NCBI RefSeq assembly: GCF_000239695.1 | Contig: NZ_JH470338.1 | Coordinates: 1,463,401-1,527,400, forward strand | DNA: 64,000 nucleotides | From: Actinomyces graevenitzii C83 | GTDB lineage: Bacteria; Actinomycetota; Actinomycetes; Actinomycetales; Actinomycetaceae | Direction of reading: 5' to 3' | The notes under the pieces: model-generated | What the model was told of the DNA's origin: nothing | What the model saw: the letters and a program-made list of their open reading frames with translations, nothing else | Databases searched by the model: none | Shown: piece by piece, positions 24,868-33,562 of the stretch | How positions within the stretch are numbered: position 1 is the first letter of the stretch | Layout of the letters: each line of letters begins with the position of its first letter | Translations under genes and position numbers: made by a program

Positions 24868-27264
24868 TCACTTCACGCGGCGCAGACGCAGCGAGTTAGA
24901 CACTACGATCACGCTGCTCATAGCCATAGTGGCCCCGGCGATCATGGGGTTGAGCAGACCCGCCATGGCCAGCGGAATTGCGGCCACGTTATAGGCGAAA
25001 GCCCAGAACAGGTTCTGCTTAATGATGCGCAGCGTAGCGCGCGAAACCTTGATAGCAGCCACAACTGCCTCCAGGTCGGCGCGCACCAGCGTGATGTCAG
25101 CGGCCTCAATGGCCACATCTGAGCCGGTGCCCATGGCCATGCCCAAACCGGCAGCGCCCGCCTGGGCTAGAGCGGCGGCGTCGTTAACACCGTCACCAAC
25201 CATGGCCACATTAGCCCCCTCACCTTGCAGGCGAGCCACCACGTCGCGCTTATCTTCGGGCAGCACCTGAGCGATTACGTCATCAATACCCACCTGGGCG
25301 GCGATGAACTTAGCGGCGCGCTCATTATCACCGGTGAGCAGGATGGGACGCAGCCCCATGGCTTTGAGCTCACTAATGGCTTTGGCGGTGGTGGGTTTGG
25401 GCTCGTCGCGCACAGCTAGGGCGGCACGCAGGGTAAGCGAATCGCGTGAGCCTGCGGCCACTAGCACCACGGTGGCGCCGGTGTCTTCTAGGGCGCGTAC
25501 CTGGGCTTCAGCCTGCTCGCTTAGGCTTACGCCCTGCTGGCTCAGCCAAGTGGCTTTACCGACGACGGCGTAAGTGGCCTGGCCTGCTGCGTGGGCTACC
25601 GTGGCGCTGACCCCACGACCAGCATGGTTAGTGAACTCGCTGATCTGGGGCGCCTGGACGCCGTCTAGTTGTGTGCCCGCCACAATAGCGCGGGCTACCG
25701 GGTGTTCAGAGGGAATCTCTAGCGCCTGGGCCAGGGCCAAGGTTTGCAGCTGGGCTGGGCTTAGGCTGGCGCCCTGTCCCAAGTCCACAACCGTGGCGCC
25801 GTCGCTAGCAGCACCGGCACCAGCGCCGCCAGCATCACTTACCCCGGCGGCGTCGTCGAAAAATACCGCCTGAGCCAGGTGCATTACCCCCGTGGTGACC
25901 GTACCGGTCTTATCCAGCACCACCGTGTCAATGCGGCGGGTAGATTCAAGCACCTCCGGGCCACGAATCACCACACCCAACTGGGCGGCGCGGCCAGTAC
26001 CCACCAGCAGGGCGGTAGGCGTAGCCAAACCCAAGGCGCAGGGGCAGGCAATTACCAGCACCGCCACTGCCGCCGTAATCGCGGCCTGGGCGTTGTGGCC
26101 GGTAGCCAGCCAGCCTAGGAAAGTTAAGGTAGCCAGAGCCAAAACCGTAGGCACAAACACCGAGCTGACCCGGTCGGCTAGGCGCTGCACCGGCGCCTTT
26201 GCAGCCTGGGCGGCAGTAACCACCTGGGCGATACGCGACAATGTGGTGCCCGCACCCACCCGGGTGGCGCGCACAACCAACGTGCCCGAAGTATTCACGG
26301 TGGCGCCGGTAACCTCGTCACCTGCACTTACATCCACCGGCAAAGATTCACCGGTCAGCAAGGAAGCATCAATGGCGCTGTGGCCCTCAACCACCACGCC
26401 GTCGGTGGCAATTTTTTCGCCCGGACGCACCCGGAAACGATCGCCCACCTGCAGGCGGTCAATCGGAATTTCCGTAACCGAGCCGTCAGCGTTAACCCGC
26501 GCAGCAGTTTTGGCGCCCAGCTGCAAAAGCTTACGCAGCGAGTCGCCCGAGCGGTGACGCACCCGCGCCTCCGCCAAACGCCCTGTGAGCAGGAAAGTCA
26601 CGATCCAGGCGGCAGACTCAAAATACATGTGGGCGTGCTCGCTTTGGGCGCGCGGAATGAACTCCATGCTCATGCGCATACCCAGCGTGCCAGCGCCCCC
26701 AAAAATCAGCGCCCACAGGCTCCACAAGGTGGCGGTAATAACCCCCAGGGAAACCAGGGTGTCCATGGTGGTGGAGCCGTGGCGCAGGTTAGTGAAAGCG
26801 GCCTTGTGGAAAGGCCAAGCACACCAAGTCACCACCGGCAGGGCCAGTGCGGCCACAACCCACTGCCAGCCATAGAACTGGGCGGCGCTGACCATGGAGA
26901 TCACCATCAGCGGCACTGATAGTGTGGCCGCCACGATCAGGCGACGACGCAGGTCAGCGGCGTGGGCCAGGTGGCGGGCTTCCTGCTTGCGCATAGCCTC
27001 GACGGCCCCGTCCTCCACCTTAGTCACGGTGGCGCTGTAACCAGCTTTTTCCACCACGGCCACCAGCTGCTGCGGGTCTACCGGGGCGCTTAGCTCAACG
27101 TGGGCTGATTCGGTAGCCAGGTTAACTGAAGCGTTAACGCCAGCCACTTTATTCAGTTTTTTCTCCACGCGCGCCACGCAGGAGGCACACGTCATCCCAC
27201 CCACGCTCAAATCTACGCTGCCATGATTGGCGCTAGTTGAGGTGGTTTCTTGGATATCAGTCAT
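24868..27264 (-). CDS. copA: Copper-exporting P1B-type ATPase
   Basis: 798 aa. One N-terminal heavy-metal-associated domain with GGMTCASCV (CxxC at 25-28), eight expected helices, the actuator TGES (304-307), the metal-binding IACPCALG (CPC 407-409), the phosphorylation site DKTGTVT (451-457) and [12 protein letters not shown] in the hinge. An Ala/Gly-rich insert with GDGAT-like residues sits in the nucleotide domain near 480-500. It exports Cu(I) using ATP at the inner membrane. It follows copZ by 16 bp on the same strand, forming a copZA operon. Confidence 0.95.
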   Translation of the reverse strand: MTDIQETTSTSANHGSVDLSVGGMTCASCVARVEKKLNKVAGVNASVNLATESAHVELSAPVDPQQLVAVVEKAGYSATVTKVEDGAVEAMRKQEARHLAHAADLRRRLIVAATLSVPLMVISMVSAAQFYGWQWVVAALALPVVTWCAWPFHKAAFTNLRHGSTTMDTLVSLGVITATLWSLWALIFGGAGTLGMRMSMEFIPRAQSEHAHMYFESAAWIVTFLLTGRLAEARVRHRSGDSLRKLLQLGAKTAARVNADGSVTEIPIDRLQVGDRFRVRPGEKIATDGVVVEGHSAIDASLLTGESLPVDVSAGDEVTGATVNTSGTLVVRATRVGAGTTLSRIAQVVTAAQAAKAPVQRLADRVSSVFVPTVLALATLTFLGWLATGHNAQAAITAAVAVLVIACPCALGLATPTALLVGTGRAAQLGVVIRGPEVLESTRRIDTVVLDKTGTVTTGVMHLAQAVFFDDAAGVSDAGGAGAGAASDGATVVDLGQGASLSPAQLQTLALAQALEIPSEHPVARAIVAGTQLDGVQAPQISEFTNHAGRGVSATVAHAAGQATYAVVGKATWLSQQGVSLSEQAEAQVRALEDTGATVVLVAAGSRDSLTLRAALAVRDEPKPTTAKAISELKAMGLRPILLTGDNERAAKFIAAQVGIDDVIAQVLPEDKRDVVARLQGEGANVAMVGDGVNDAAALAQAGAAGLGMAMGTGSDVAIEAADITLVRADLEAVVAAIKVSRATLRIIKQNLFWAFAYNVAAIPLAMAGLLNPMIAGATMAMSSVIVVSNSLRLRRVK

Positions 27265-27280
27265 TATTTAAGGCTCCGCC

Positions 27281-27529
27281 TCACTCGTCGCGTTCGATGG
27301 CTTCCAGGGTGTAGTTGCCGGCTTCATCGACGGCGTCGGCCAGGGCCTGGTCGTCTAGGTGCACGTCAGAAACCACCATTACGTCAGAGACGCCACCCTT
27401 GTTCAGGATTACTGAAACGTTCTTGACGCCCTCAACCTCTTCTAGCTCTTCACTCACGTGACGCACGCAGTTAGAGCAGGTCAGGCCTGAAACCTTGAGG
27501 ACGGTGGTGCGGTCGATGTTTTCAGCCAT
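27281..27529 (-). CDS. copZ: Copper chaperone CopZ
   Basis: 82 aa heavy-metal-associated domain protein. The Cu(I)-binding motif is VSGLTCSNCVRHV (CSNC). An acidic tail (EAIERDE) ends it. It delivers copper to CopA, encoded 16 bp downstream. ATG 27529 has AGGAGAAG in front. A long imperfect inverted repeat upstream (27588-27641) may be the operator or the purB terminator. Confidence 0.93.
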   Translation of the reverse strand: MAENIDRTTVLKVSGLTCSNCVRHVSEELEEVEGVKNVSVILNKGGVSDVMVVSDVHLDDQALADAVDEAGNYTLEAIERDE

Positions 27530-27587
27530 TTTCTTCTCCTAAATGTGTTGCCTACCCAGCCACAACGCAGCTGGCAGCTATGAATAT

Positions 27588-27641
27588 GGGCTAGCCGGCC
27601 TGTAGACAGCTTTAAAACTGTCCCCCAAGCACGACTAGCCC
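27588..27641. promoter_or_regulatory. Nested inverted repeat upstream of copZ
   Basis: Outer arms GGGCTAG/CTAGCCC and inner arms GACAG/CTGTC share the same centre. It lies between the purB stop and the copZ start on the same strand, so it may terminate purB or act as a metal-responsive operator. It does not match the CsoR consensus I know. Confidence 0.4.
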
Positions 27642-27670
27642 AACCGGGATATGCCCCGAATTATTCCTAG

Positions 27671-29134
27671 TTAATCCTCTAGGTGGCGTACCAAACTTTC
27701 AGCCAAGCCCACGTAGGTGCCCGGGGTTAGCGCCAGCAGGCGAGCTTCGACGTCGGCAGGCATACCCAGCTCAGCGATAAAGTCGCGCATAGCCTGGCCG
27801 GTAACCCGCTTGCCACGGGTCAGTTCCTTCAGACGCTCGTAGGGGTCAGCCATGCCGGTGGCGCCAGCGACGGCGGCCGCGCGCATAGCCTGCTGCACCG
27901 GTTCACCTAGTACCTCCCAGGTGGCGTCTAGGTCTTCAGCCAGGCGGCGCTCATCCACATCCAGGCCGCCCAGCCCCCCGCGCACATTAGAGATAGCCAG
28001 CAGCGAGTGGCCCAGGGCCACGCCCACATTACGCTGGGTGGTGGAGTCGGTCAGGTCGCGCTGTAGGCGGCTGGTTACCAGGGTGGCCGCTAGGGAATCT
28101 AGTAGCGCACAGGAAATCTCAAAGTTGGCTTCACCGTTTTCAAAACGAATCGGGTTGACCTTGTGCGGCATGGTGGAGGAGCCGGTAGAGCCCTGGGCGC
28201 TTAGACGCTGGTGGAAGTAGCCCAAAGAAATGTAGGTCCACACGTCGGTGGCCAGGTTGTGGGCAATACGGTTGTAGCGGGCCACGTCGCTGTACAGCTC
28301 AGCCTGCCAGTCGTGGGATTCAATCTGGGTGGTTAGCGGGTTCCAGATCAGGCCCAGGTGCTCCACGAAACCGCGCGAAACAGCCTCCCAGTCAGCTCCC
28401 GGCACGGAAACCACGTGAGCGCCGTAGGTGCCGGTGGCGCCGTTGATCTTACCCAGGTATTCGGTGCCCTCAATGCGGCGCAGCTGGCGGCCCAGGCGCC
28501 AAGCCAATACGGCCAGTTCCTTACCAAAAGTGGAGGGGGTGGCCGGCTGACCGTGGGTGCGGCACAGCATGGGCACAGCCTTGTACTGGCGCGCCATTTC
28601 GCTGAGGTCATCCACCAGGCCCTGGGCGGCCGGCAGCCACACCTGTTTGATAGCTGAGCGGATGGTTAGGGCGTAGGCCAGGTTGTTGATGTCTTCACTG
28701 GTGCAGAAAATGTGCACAATCTCGTGCACCTGGGGCAGCACCGTGTCTTGGCCCAGCACCTGGGGGGCAGCATCTAGGCGACGCTTGAGCAGGTACTCCA
28801 CAGCTTTCACGTCGTGGCGGGTGACTGCCTCAATTTCAGCCAGTTCATCAATTTCGGCGCGGCCAAAGCTGGAAACAATACCGCGCAGGTACTCCTTCTC
28901 AGCGGCAGAGAACTTGGGGGCGCCCGGCAAAACCTCGTTATCGGTGAGGTAAATCAGCCATTCAACTTCCACATGCACGCGAGCGCGGTTCAAAGCAGCT
29001 TCAGACAGGTGGTCTACCAGCGGCGAGGCGGCGGCGCGGTAGCGTCCGTCCAACACTCCCAGAGCTAGTGGCGGGTTTACTTCAGCTAGATTTACACGAG
29101 ATAGGGGCAGGTCAGCAGTCTCAGCACAACTCAT
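27671..29134 (-). CDS. purB: Adenylosuccinate lyase
   Basis: 487 aa, cytoplasmic homotetramer. It cleaves SAICAR and adenylosuccinate, releasing fumarate in purine synthesis. The fumarase/aspartase signature is GSSTMPHKVNPIRFENGEAN, with the catalytic Ser loop. RTHGQPATPSTFGKELAVLAW carries the catalytic His region, and SEDINNLAYAL the substrate-binding part. The length fits the actinobacterial/E. coli-like form. ATG start; GACAAT lies 6 nt before it, a weak leaderless match. Confidence 0.96.
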   Translation of the reverse strand: MSCAETADLPLSRVNLAEVNPPLALGVLDGRYRAAASPLVDHLSEAALNRARVHVEVEWLIYLTDNEVLPGAPKFSAAEKEYLRGIVSSFGRAEIDELAEIEAVTRHDVKAVEYLLKRRLDAAPQVLGQDTVLPQVHEIVHIFCTSEDINNLAYALTIRSAIKQVWLPAAQGLVDDLSEMARQYKAVPMLCRTHGQPATPSTFGKELAVLAWRLGRQLRRIEGTEYLGKINGATGTYGAHVVSVPGADWEAVSRGFVEHLGLIWNPLTTQIESHDWQAELYSDVARYNRIAHNLATDVWTYISLGYFHQRLSAQGSTGSSTMPHKVNPIRFENGEANFEISCALLDSLAATLVTSRLQRDLTDSTTQRNVGVALGHSLLAISNVRGGLGGLDVDERRLAEDLDATWEVLGEPVQQAMRAAAVAGATGMADPYERLKELTRGKRVTGQAMRDFIAELGMPADVEARLLALTPGTYVGLAESLVRHLED

Positions 29135-29244
29135 GCGCTAATTGTCTCAGCTGACCTGCCCCTAGCACCAGAGGCCCGGTTTAACGTGGTTTTAGGCCAC
29201 TTTTTCGCCGGGCTGGCGGCTTAGGCGCGGGCGCGCCGTCGGTT

Positions 29245-31530
29245 TTAGCGACGGTGCAGGTAGTCGCGTAGTTTGCCAGAGCGCAGCGCCCCACCAGCGG
29301 CCACTAGACCCCCGGCTACCAGCACTAATCCTCCGGCCACACCGGTAACCGCCAGCGAGCCGTGGTGCGAGGCGCCGCTGTTACCGGCGAAAGCTACCTT
29401 CCCTGAACCCTTTGAGGAGGGTAGCGGTGAGGGCTTTAGCGCCGCCCTGCCGGTAGGCATGGGGCTGGCACTAGGCATGGGGCTGGCGCTGGGCACAGCG
29501 CTAGCCGTGGGCGCGGCGGTGGGGCTGGGTGCAGTGGTGGGCACAGCAGTAGGCGCAGCGGTCGGCGTGGCAGTGGGCGACGCCGTCGGGGCCGGGGTGG
29601 GGCTTTGCGTGGGCTGCTCGGTGGGCTGCGGGGTGGGAGCGGCCGGCAGCATCCGGCGCTTACCTAGGTTCTGGTCGAAGCGGGTTACCGGGTAGGTGAC
29701 CTGACTGTCGCCCTGGGTGTAGGTCAGCGTCAGCGTGGCATCCAGGTAGCCCTGCTTGGCTTCCTGCTCGCTTACCACATAACCGCTGGTTGAGCACCAC
29801 ATGGTTGTGCCGGGCGCAATGTCGCCGCTGCAAGATTCAATTTCGGTGCCCTTGGGGCCCTTGGCGCCGTCGATGTGCAGGGTATTACTGGTGTTGTTGA
29901 CGATGCTCCAGTGGAAGGGCAGCTTTTCGCCAGCCTGGTAGGGCTTGGCCATAATGTCGCGGGTGTAGTCGCTACGCTCGCCGGCCACGGTCAGTGCAAT
30001 CAGCTCAGGGGTGGTGAGTTTAAGCTCCACCGAGCCACGCAGGGTGTACTGGCCTGCCTCCAAGGTGGCATCCACGTTGTAGGTGTCAGCCACAATGTCC
30101 TTGGTAGCGGTGACCTTGACGTTTACGGTGGCCGACTCGCCCGGCTTTAGCGCCGGGGTGGCTACCAGCTCGCTGCTGACGTTTTCGGGCAGGCCGGTTA
30201 GGCGCATGGAGCCAGCCGGCAGGGCGACGTCGTCGTCATTGCGGATAGTGACGCTTACGCTGGTACTTTCCCCGGCCCCCAAGCTGACGCTAGCGGGAGC
30301 AAAGTTGGCGCAGAACGGCTTTAGCCACTCGCGCCCGAAGGTGCCTACGCGGATTTCCTTGTCGGTTTTAGTTTCATAGGCGACGGCGAAAGTGCCGTCC
30401 TTGAGGGCGGTCACCGAGGAGTAGGCGTGCGGGCCGTAGTGGTAGACGCGGCTAACAGGCCAGGTGGCGCCGTTGTCGCAGGAGTAGCGCACGTTACCGG
30501 TGATGCGGTTGATCCACTGGCCTTTACGGTCAACATCTATCTGCCAGTTGTAGGGGCTGTTGTTGGCGTTGGTGAACAGCAGCTCCTTGGCGGCCTTGCC
30601 GCTGGTGGCCTGGGGGTTCATACGGGTAATGCCGGCGTTTACTTCCGGGTCTACCAGGGCAGTGTCTAGGTACTGGTTCTTCCAGTTGACGCCGCCGTCG
30701 TCAGAAATAGCGACCAGGCGCCCCACCCCGTCACCCCAGTTACGTGAGTTGAGCATGAGGCGGCTGTCGCTTAGCTCAATCACCTTGTTTTCGTTGAAGC
30801 TGTTGCCAATGCGGTTACCGGCGTGCCAGGTGGCGCCGTGGTCGTCAGAGTAAACCGAGTAGGCGTAACCGTTGTGGGCTGAGTCAGTGCCGATATATTG
30901 CTGCACCAGGCGCCCGGCGTATTTGCCGTGCCTGATTTGAATGCCGTTACCGGAGGTGGCGAAGGTGCCGGTGATGCCCTTGGGTTTAACCACATTGGTG
31001 ATTAGGCGGTGGGTCCAGGTTTTGCCGTTGTCGGTGGAGGTGGAAACCTCGGCGCTCATAACGTTGCGGGCGGCGTCGTCGTCAGAGTCAACGGACTGGA
31101 AGAAACCCGCATCCTTAGAGTAGACATGGAAGTTGAACAAAATGTTCTTTTCCGCGTCATACACATACGAGGGGTCTGAATAGCCCTGCTTTTGGGCGCC
31201 GGGAATGCCCGCGTGGATGACGGTTTGTTCACCCCAAGTACGCCCGCCATCGGTGGAGCGGCGCTGCAAAATGGAGTTGGGGTTGGGGGCGTCCCTCAGG
31301 CTGGGACGCCCGTCATAGGAAACTACTAGATCACCGTTGTTTAGCTGCACGATTGAGGGGATGCGGTAAACCGGGAATTTACCGTCACCGCCATTGGCAA
31401 CTGCTTGCGAGGTGAAATCCTGGCCAGATTCGGTGGCAGTTACGCCAGGGGTTAAAACTACACCGGTAAACGATAAGGTCAGCGCAGCCAGTGCGGCTGC
31501 GGTTTTAGCGTGGACACCCTTTGGGGACAC
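29245..31530 (-). CDS. nanH: Cell-wall-anchored exo-alpha-sialidase
   Basis: About 761 aa. It releases terminal sialic acid from host glycans. Signal peptide (residues 8-32), catalytic beta-propeller with YRIP (55-58, Arg of the triad) and five Asp boxes (STDGGRTW, STDNGKTW, SDDHGATW, SDDGGVNW, SCDNGATW). A NEW3-like beta-sandwich follows (LGAGESTSVSVTIRNDD...), then a second sandwich and a Pro/Thr/Ala/Ser linker of TPT/APT units. The end is a sorting signal, SLAVTG, then a hydrophobic helix and a basic tail LRDYLHRR; LAXTG is the form used by class E sortases. I chose GTG 31530, since AAGGAG lies 5 nt upstream; a longer in-frame start (31578) lacks a site. No sialic acid catabolism genes are in the window. 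Confidence 0.93.
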   Translation of the reverse strand: MSPKGVHAKTAAALAALTLSFTGVVLTPGVTATESGQDFTSQAVANGGDGKFPVYRIPSIVQLNNGDLVVSYDGRPSLRDAPNPNSILQRRSTDGGRTWGEQTVIHAGIPGAQKQGYSDPSYVYDAEKNILFNFHVYSKDAGFFQSVDSDDDAARNVMSAEVSTSTDNGKTWTHRLITNVVKPKGITGTFATSGNGIQIRHGKYAGRLVQQYIGTDSAHNGYAYSVYSDDHGATWHAGNRIGNSFNENKVIELSDSRLMLNSRNWGDGVGRLVAISDDGGVNWKNQYLDTALVDPEVNAGITRMNPQATSGKAAKELLFTNANNSPYNWQIDVDRKGQWINRITGNVRYSCDNGATWPVSRVYHYGPHAYSSVTALKDGTFAVAYETKTDKEIRVGTFGREWLKPFCANFAPASVSLGAGESTSVSVTIRNDDDVALPAGSMRLTGLPENVSSELVATPALKPGESATVNVKVTATKDIVADTYNVDATLEAGQYTLRGSVELKLTTPELIALTVAGERSDYTRDIMAKPYQAGEKLPFHWSIVNNTSNTLHIDGAKGPKGTEIESCSGDIAPGTTMWCSTSGYVVSEQEAKQGYLDATLTLTYTQGDSQVTYPVTRFDQNLGKRRMLPAAPTPQPTEQPTQSPTPAPTASPTATPTAAPTAVPTTAPSPTAAPTASAVPSASPMPSASPMPTGRAALKPSPLPSSKGSGKVAFAGNSGASHHGSLAVTGVAGGLVLVAGGLVAAGGALRSGKLRDYLHRR

Positions 31531-31913
31531 GGGAACTCCTTCATTGGCGCTCAGGGGAGCTAGTGCGGGTCTGCGCACATCGCTGTTGTGATTGTAAGCT
31601 TAACTGCGCGAAATTGTTACATAATGTGACTTTTTCGTTAGCTTTTGCGTCAGTTTCGCTCTTGGGTGGTGGTGACGGTGGCTTTTTTCTTGGGGCGACG
31701 GCGGCTTCTCGCGCGGGGCCGACGGCGCACGCCCCAGGACCAACGGCGCTCGCGGCTGCGGGGTCGGTGCCGCACGCTCTGGGCCGCGCGTTAGGGCCAA
31801 GCCGGCGCCGTCGTCGTCGAAAACCGAGCCAGCGCCGTCGAGACCAAAGCACACCAAAGCATGCAAAACCTACCCTTAGCTGAGCGTGTGCGCCGCGCCC
31901 ACAGCGCATATGC
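31531..31913. other. Sialidase upstream region, gene-free
   Basis: 383 bp. It contains a likely minus-strand -10 (TACAAT near 31600) and is then dominated by CGACGGCG / GCGCCGTCG words between about 31690 and 31845. Arg-rich frames on the minus strand are compositional artefacts. Confidence 0.45.
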
Positions 31914-33182
31914 TTGTTAGGCCTAAAAGCAGCTTGGCAAAATATAGGCGTGGCTGTAGCTATACCTTCTTCTGCGCGGGCGCTGCTTGAGCACCTGCCG
32001 CCTAAGGTGGCCGCACGCATCAGTGAGACTGTGGCTATCGCCAACCTAATTCGCTTAATTGCGCGTTTGGAGGCGGCGCGGGCCACCGTCCTACTAACGC
32101 TGACTTTTTTACTGGCCATAACCCTGGGTATTAACAACCACTCACTTTTACCCTTCCGGGTTGGGCCATTTTGCTCCCTAGCGTTATGCCTGATCAGCGC
32201 CTATTGGGGCGGCAAAATCATTACTCAGCACACGCGCGTGGCCTACGACAACGGCACTGACGCACTGGTGCGCACCGACGCCCTAACCCCCACCGCCTCA
32301 GCTGCAGCCGCCCAAACCGCCATGGAAATTTCGCAAATGCTAATTTCCGGGGTGTTGTTTGCGGGCGTAATGCTGGGCACGCTACCTCACATGCAATTTC
32401 AAAAAGCCAGTTGGCTGGCTGTGGGCGTGGTGGTGATGGGTTCACTGACCTCCTCACTCGCGTTACTGTGGGCAGTGATTTGGCCGCATGCGCCGCGCCG
32501 CTGGATGCGGATAGTTAACGCACTTATCGGCACTTGGATTTGCGTGATGTGGTGGTCTGGGCCGCTGGCTGCACTCATGCACCACAAACCTGACATGCTG
32601 CTGGGCTGGCTTAACCAGTACAGTTTCTTTTCTGATGATCCCACCTGGCCGGTAGTCATTTACGGCTTTATGGCTGAAGGCATCTCCTATGTGGCCCTAT
32701 ATATGCTGCGTAAAAGTGCCGCCTGGAATAACCCTTCGGCGGCCCTGCGCCAAGCCATGGAGATCACCGGGCCGCGCTGGGCCGGGCCGGGGGCTGTGGC
32801 CCTAACCCAGGAGGCGCAGCTATGGCCGCAGCTGACTGTGGCGCAAACCTTTGAAACCCTTGATGGCCTGCGCGGTTTCACTGAGCCGCCGCCCCACCGT
32901 GAGCAGATGCTGCAAGCGTGTAAAACTCTTTTACCCCCACCCAATAAATTTATTGACGAATGTACCTTTAGCGAGCGCGAACTGGTGTTATTGGTGTGGG
33001 CGCTGAGCCAGGAGGCGGATCTGATTTTGATTCACCGCCATGAGAGCTATCAGCTTTTGCCGCGTTCTATGCGAGTTGTGTGCCGGCAGCTGGTTAAGCA
33101 GCGCATGGCTGAAGGGGTGCGTTTTGATTTCTCCCCCGCCTACGACGACGATCTGCTGAGGCTAATTCACTCCGGCCAGTAG
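31914..33182 (+). CDS. Unknown membrane protein with degenerate ABC-like tail
   Basis: 422 aa, family not recognised. About six helices lie in residues 55-280 (two pairs near 60-105, then 140-240). The C-terminal 130 residues are soluble. There, LTVAQTFETLDGLRGF, then CTFSERELVLLVWALSQEADLILIHR and SMRVVCRQLVKQRMAEGVRF, reads like the second half of an ABC ATPase (the SGGE signature helix followed by Walker B ...LLLDEP). There is no Walker A, the Gly-Gly of the signature is missing, and DEP is replaced by IHR. This resemblance is my inference. Start uncertain: TTG 31914 is the first codon available; GTG 31950 is possible. It stands alone between sialidase and the WXG-like gene. Confidence 0.6.
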   Translation: MLGLKAAWQNIGVAVAIPSSARALLEHLPPKVAARISETVAIANLIRLIARLEAARATVLLTLTFLLAITLGINNHSLLPFRVGPFCSLALCLISAYWGGKIITQHTRVAYDNGTDALVRTDALTPTASAAAAQTAMEISQMLISGVLFAGVMLGTLPHMQFQKASWLAVGVVVMGSLTSSLALLWAVIWPHAPRRWMRIVNALIGTWICVMWWSGPLAALMHHKPDMLLGWLNQYSFFSDDPTWPVVIYGFMAEGISYVALYMLRKSAAWNNPSAALRQAMEITGPRWAGPGAVALTQEAQLWPQLTVAQTFETLDGLRGFTEPPPHREQMLQACKTLLPPPNKFIDECTFSERELVLLVWALSQEADLILIHRHESYQLLPRSMRVVCRQLVKQRMAEGVRFDFSPAYDDDLLRLIHSGQ

Positions 33183-33314
33183 TAATCTGCCAGATTCCCT
33201 AAAACTGCATCTACAGCCATACTGGCGCCACTGCGCTCGCTTTGTGCGAGTTACCTTTACGAGTTCTACTCACGAATTAATGCACCGGTGGGGAACTTTT
33301 TTACCCCAACAGCC

Positions 33315-33323
33315 TTATCCACA
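33315..33323. promoter_or_regulatory. DnaA-box-like 9-mer (TTATCCACA)
   Basis: Exact consensus DnaA box, 43 bp upstream of the WXG-like gene. It is a single box, so chance or promoter control are both possible. Confidence 0.3.
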
Positions 33324-33353
33324 GCCTAAAAGCGAAGCCTTGACCCGGCGTCT

Positions 33354-33359
33354 TAGCGT
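33354..33359 (+). promoter_or_regulatory. -10 box, leaderless start of WXG-like gene
   Basis: TAGCGT with 6 nt to ATG 33366. Confidence 0.5.
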
Positions 33360-33365
33360 TTAGCC

Positions 33366-33554
33366 ATGAGTAACTTGCATTACGTCAGGCAGCTGGCCCT
33401 AAGCGCTAAAAACCAGGTGCCCACCATCCCCAACCAGTGGCGTGGTAGCGCGGCGCAAGCCGCTGGTCAGTCTTTAGCGCAACTGAGCGCCGCCATAAAC
33501 CTGCTGATCGGCGCCGTCGACAATGACATTAAAGCGCTAAGCACCCCAAGCTAG
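33366..33554 (+). CDS. Small WXG100-like protein
   Basis: 62 aa, predicted helix-turn-helix hairpin: helix about 3-18, the turn IPNQWRGSAAQAA with a W-x-G motif at 25-27, then helix 29-58. It is shorter than ESAT-6-like proteins (about 100 aa) but has the central WxG turn. It is 8 bp upstream of a 672-aa hydrolase, the layout in which small WXG partners precede type VII-secreted effectors. No ESX core genes are in the window. The start is supported by the TAGCGT box 6 nt upstream. Confidence 0.62.
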   Translation: MSNLHYVRQLALSAKNQVPTIPNQWRGSAAQAAGQSLAQLSAAINLLIGAVDNDIKALSTPS

Positions 33555-33562
33555 GCCTAAAC

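Noticed and set aside
31600..31640. Crp site upstream of the sialidase (TTACATAATGTGA)
   Set aside because: The half-sites are in the reverse order (TTACA...TGTGA) with 3-bp spacing, not the TGTGA-N6-TCACA form.
31541..32137. Arg-rich minus-strand frame upstream of the sialidase
   Set aside because: Composition-driven (RRRR runs from CGACGGCG words), overlaps the plus-strand membrane protein start, no homology.
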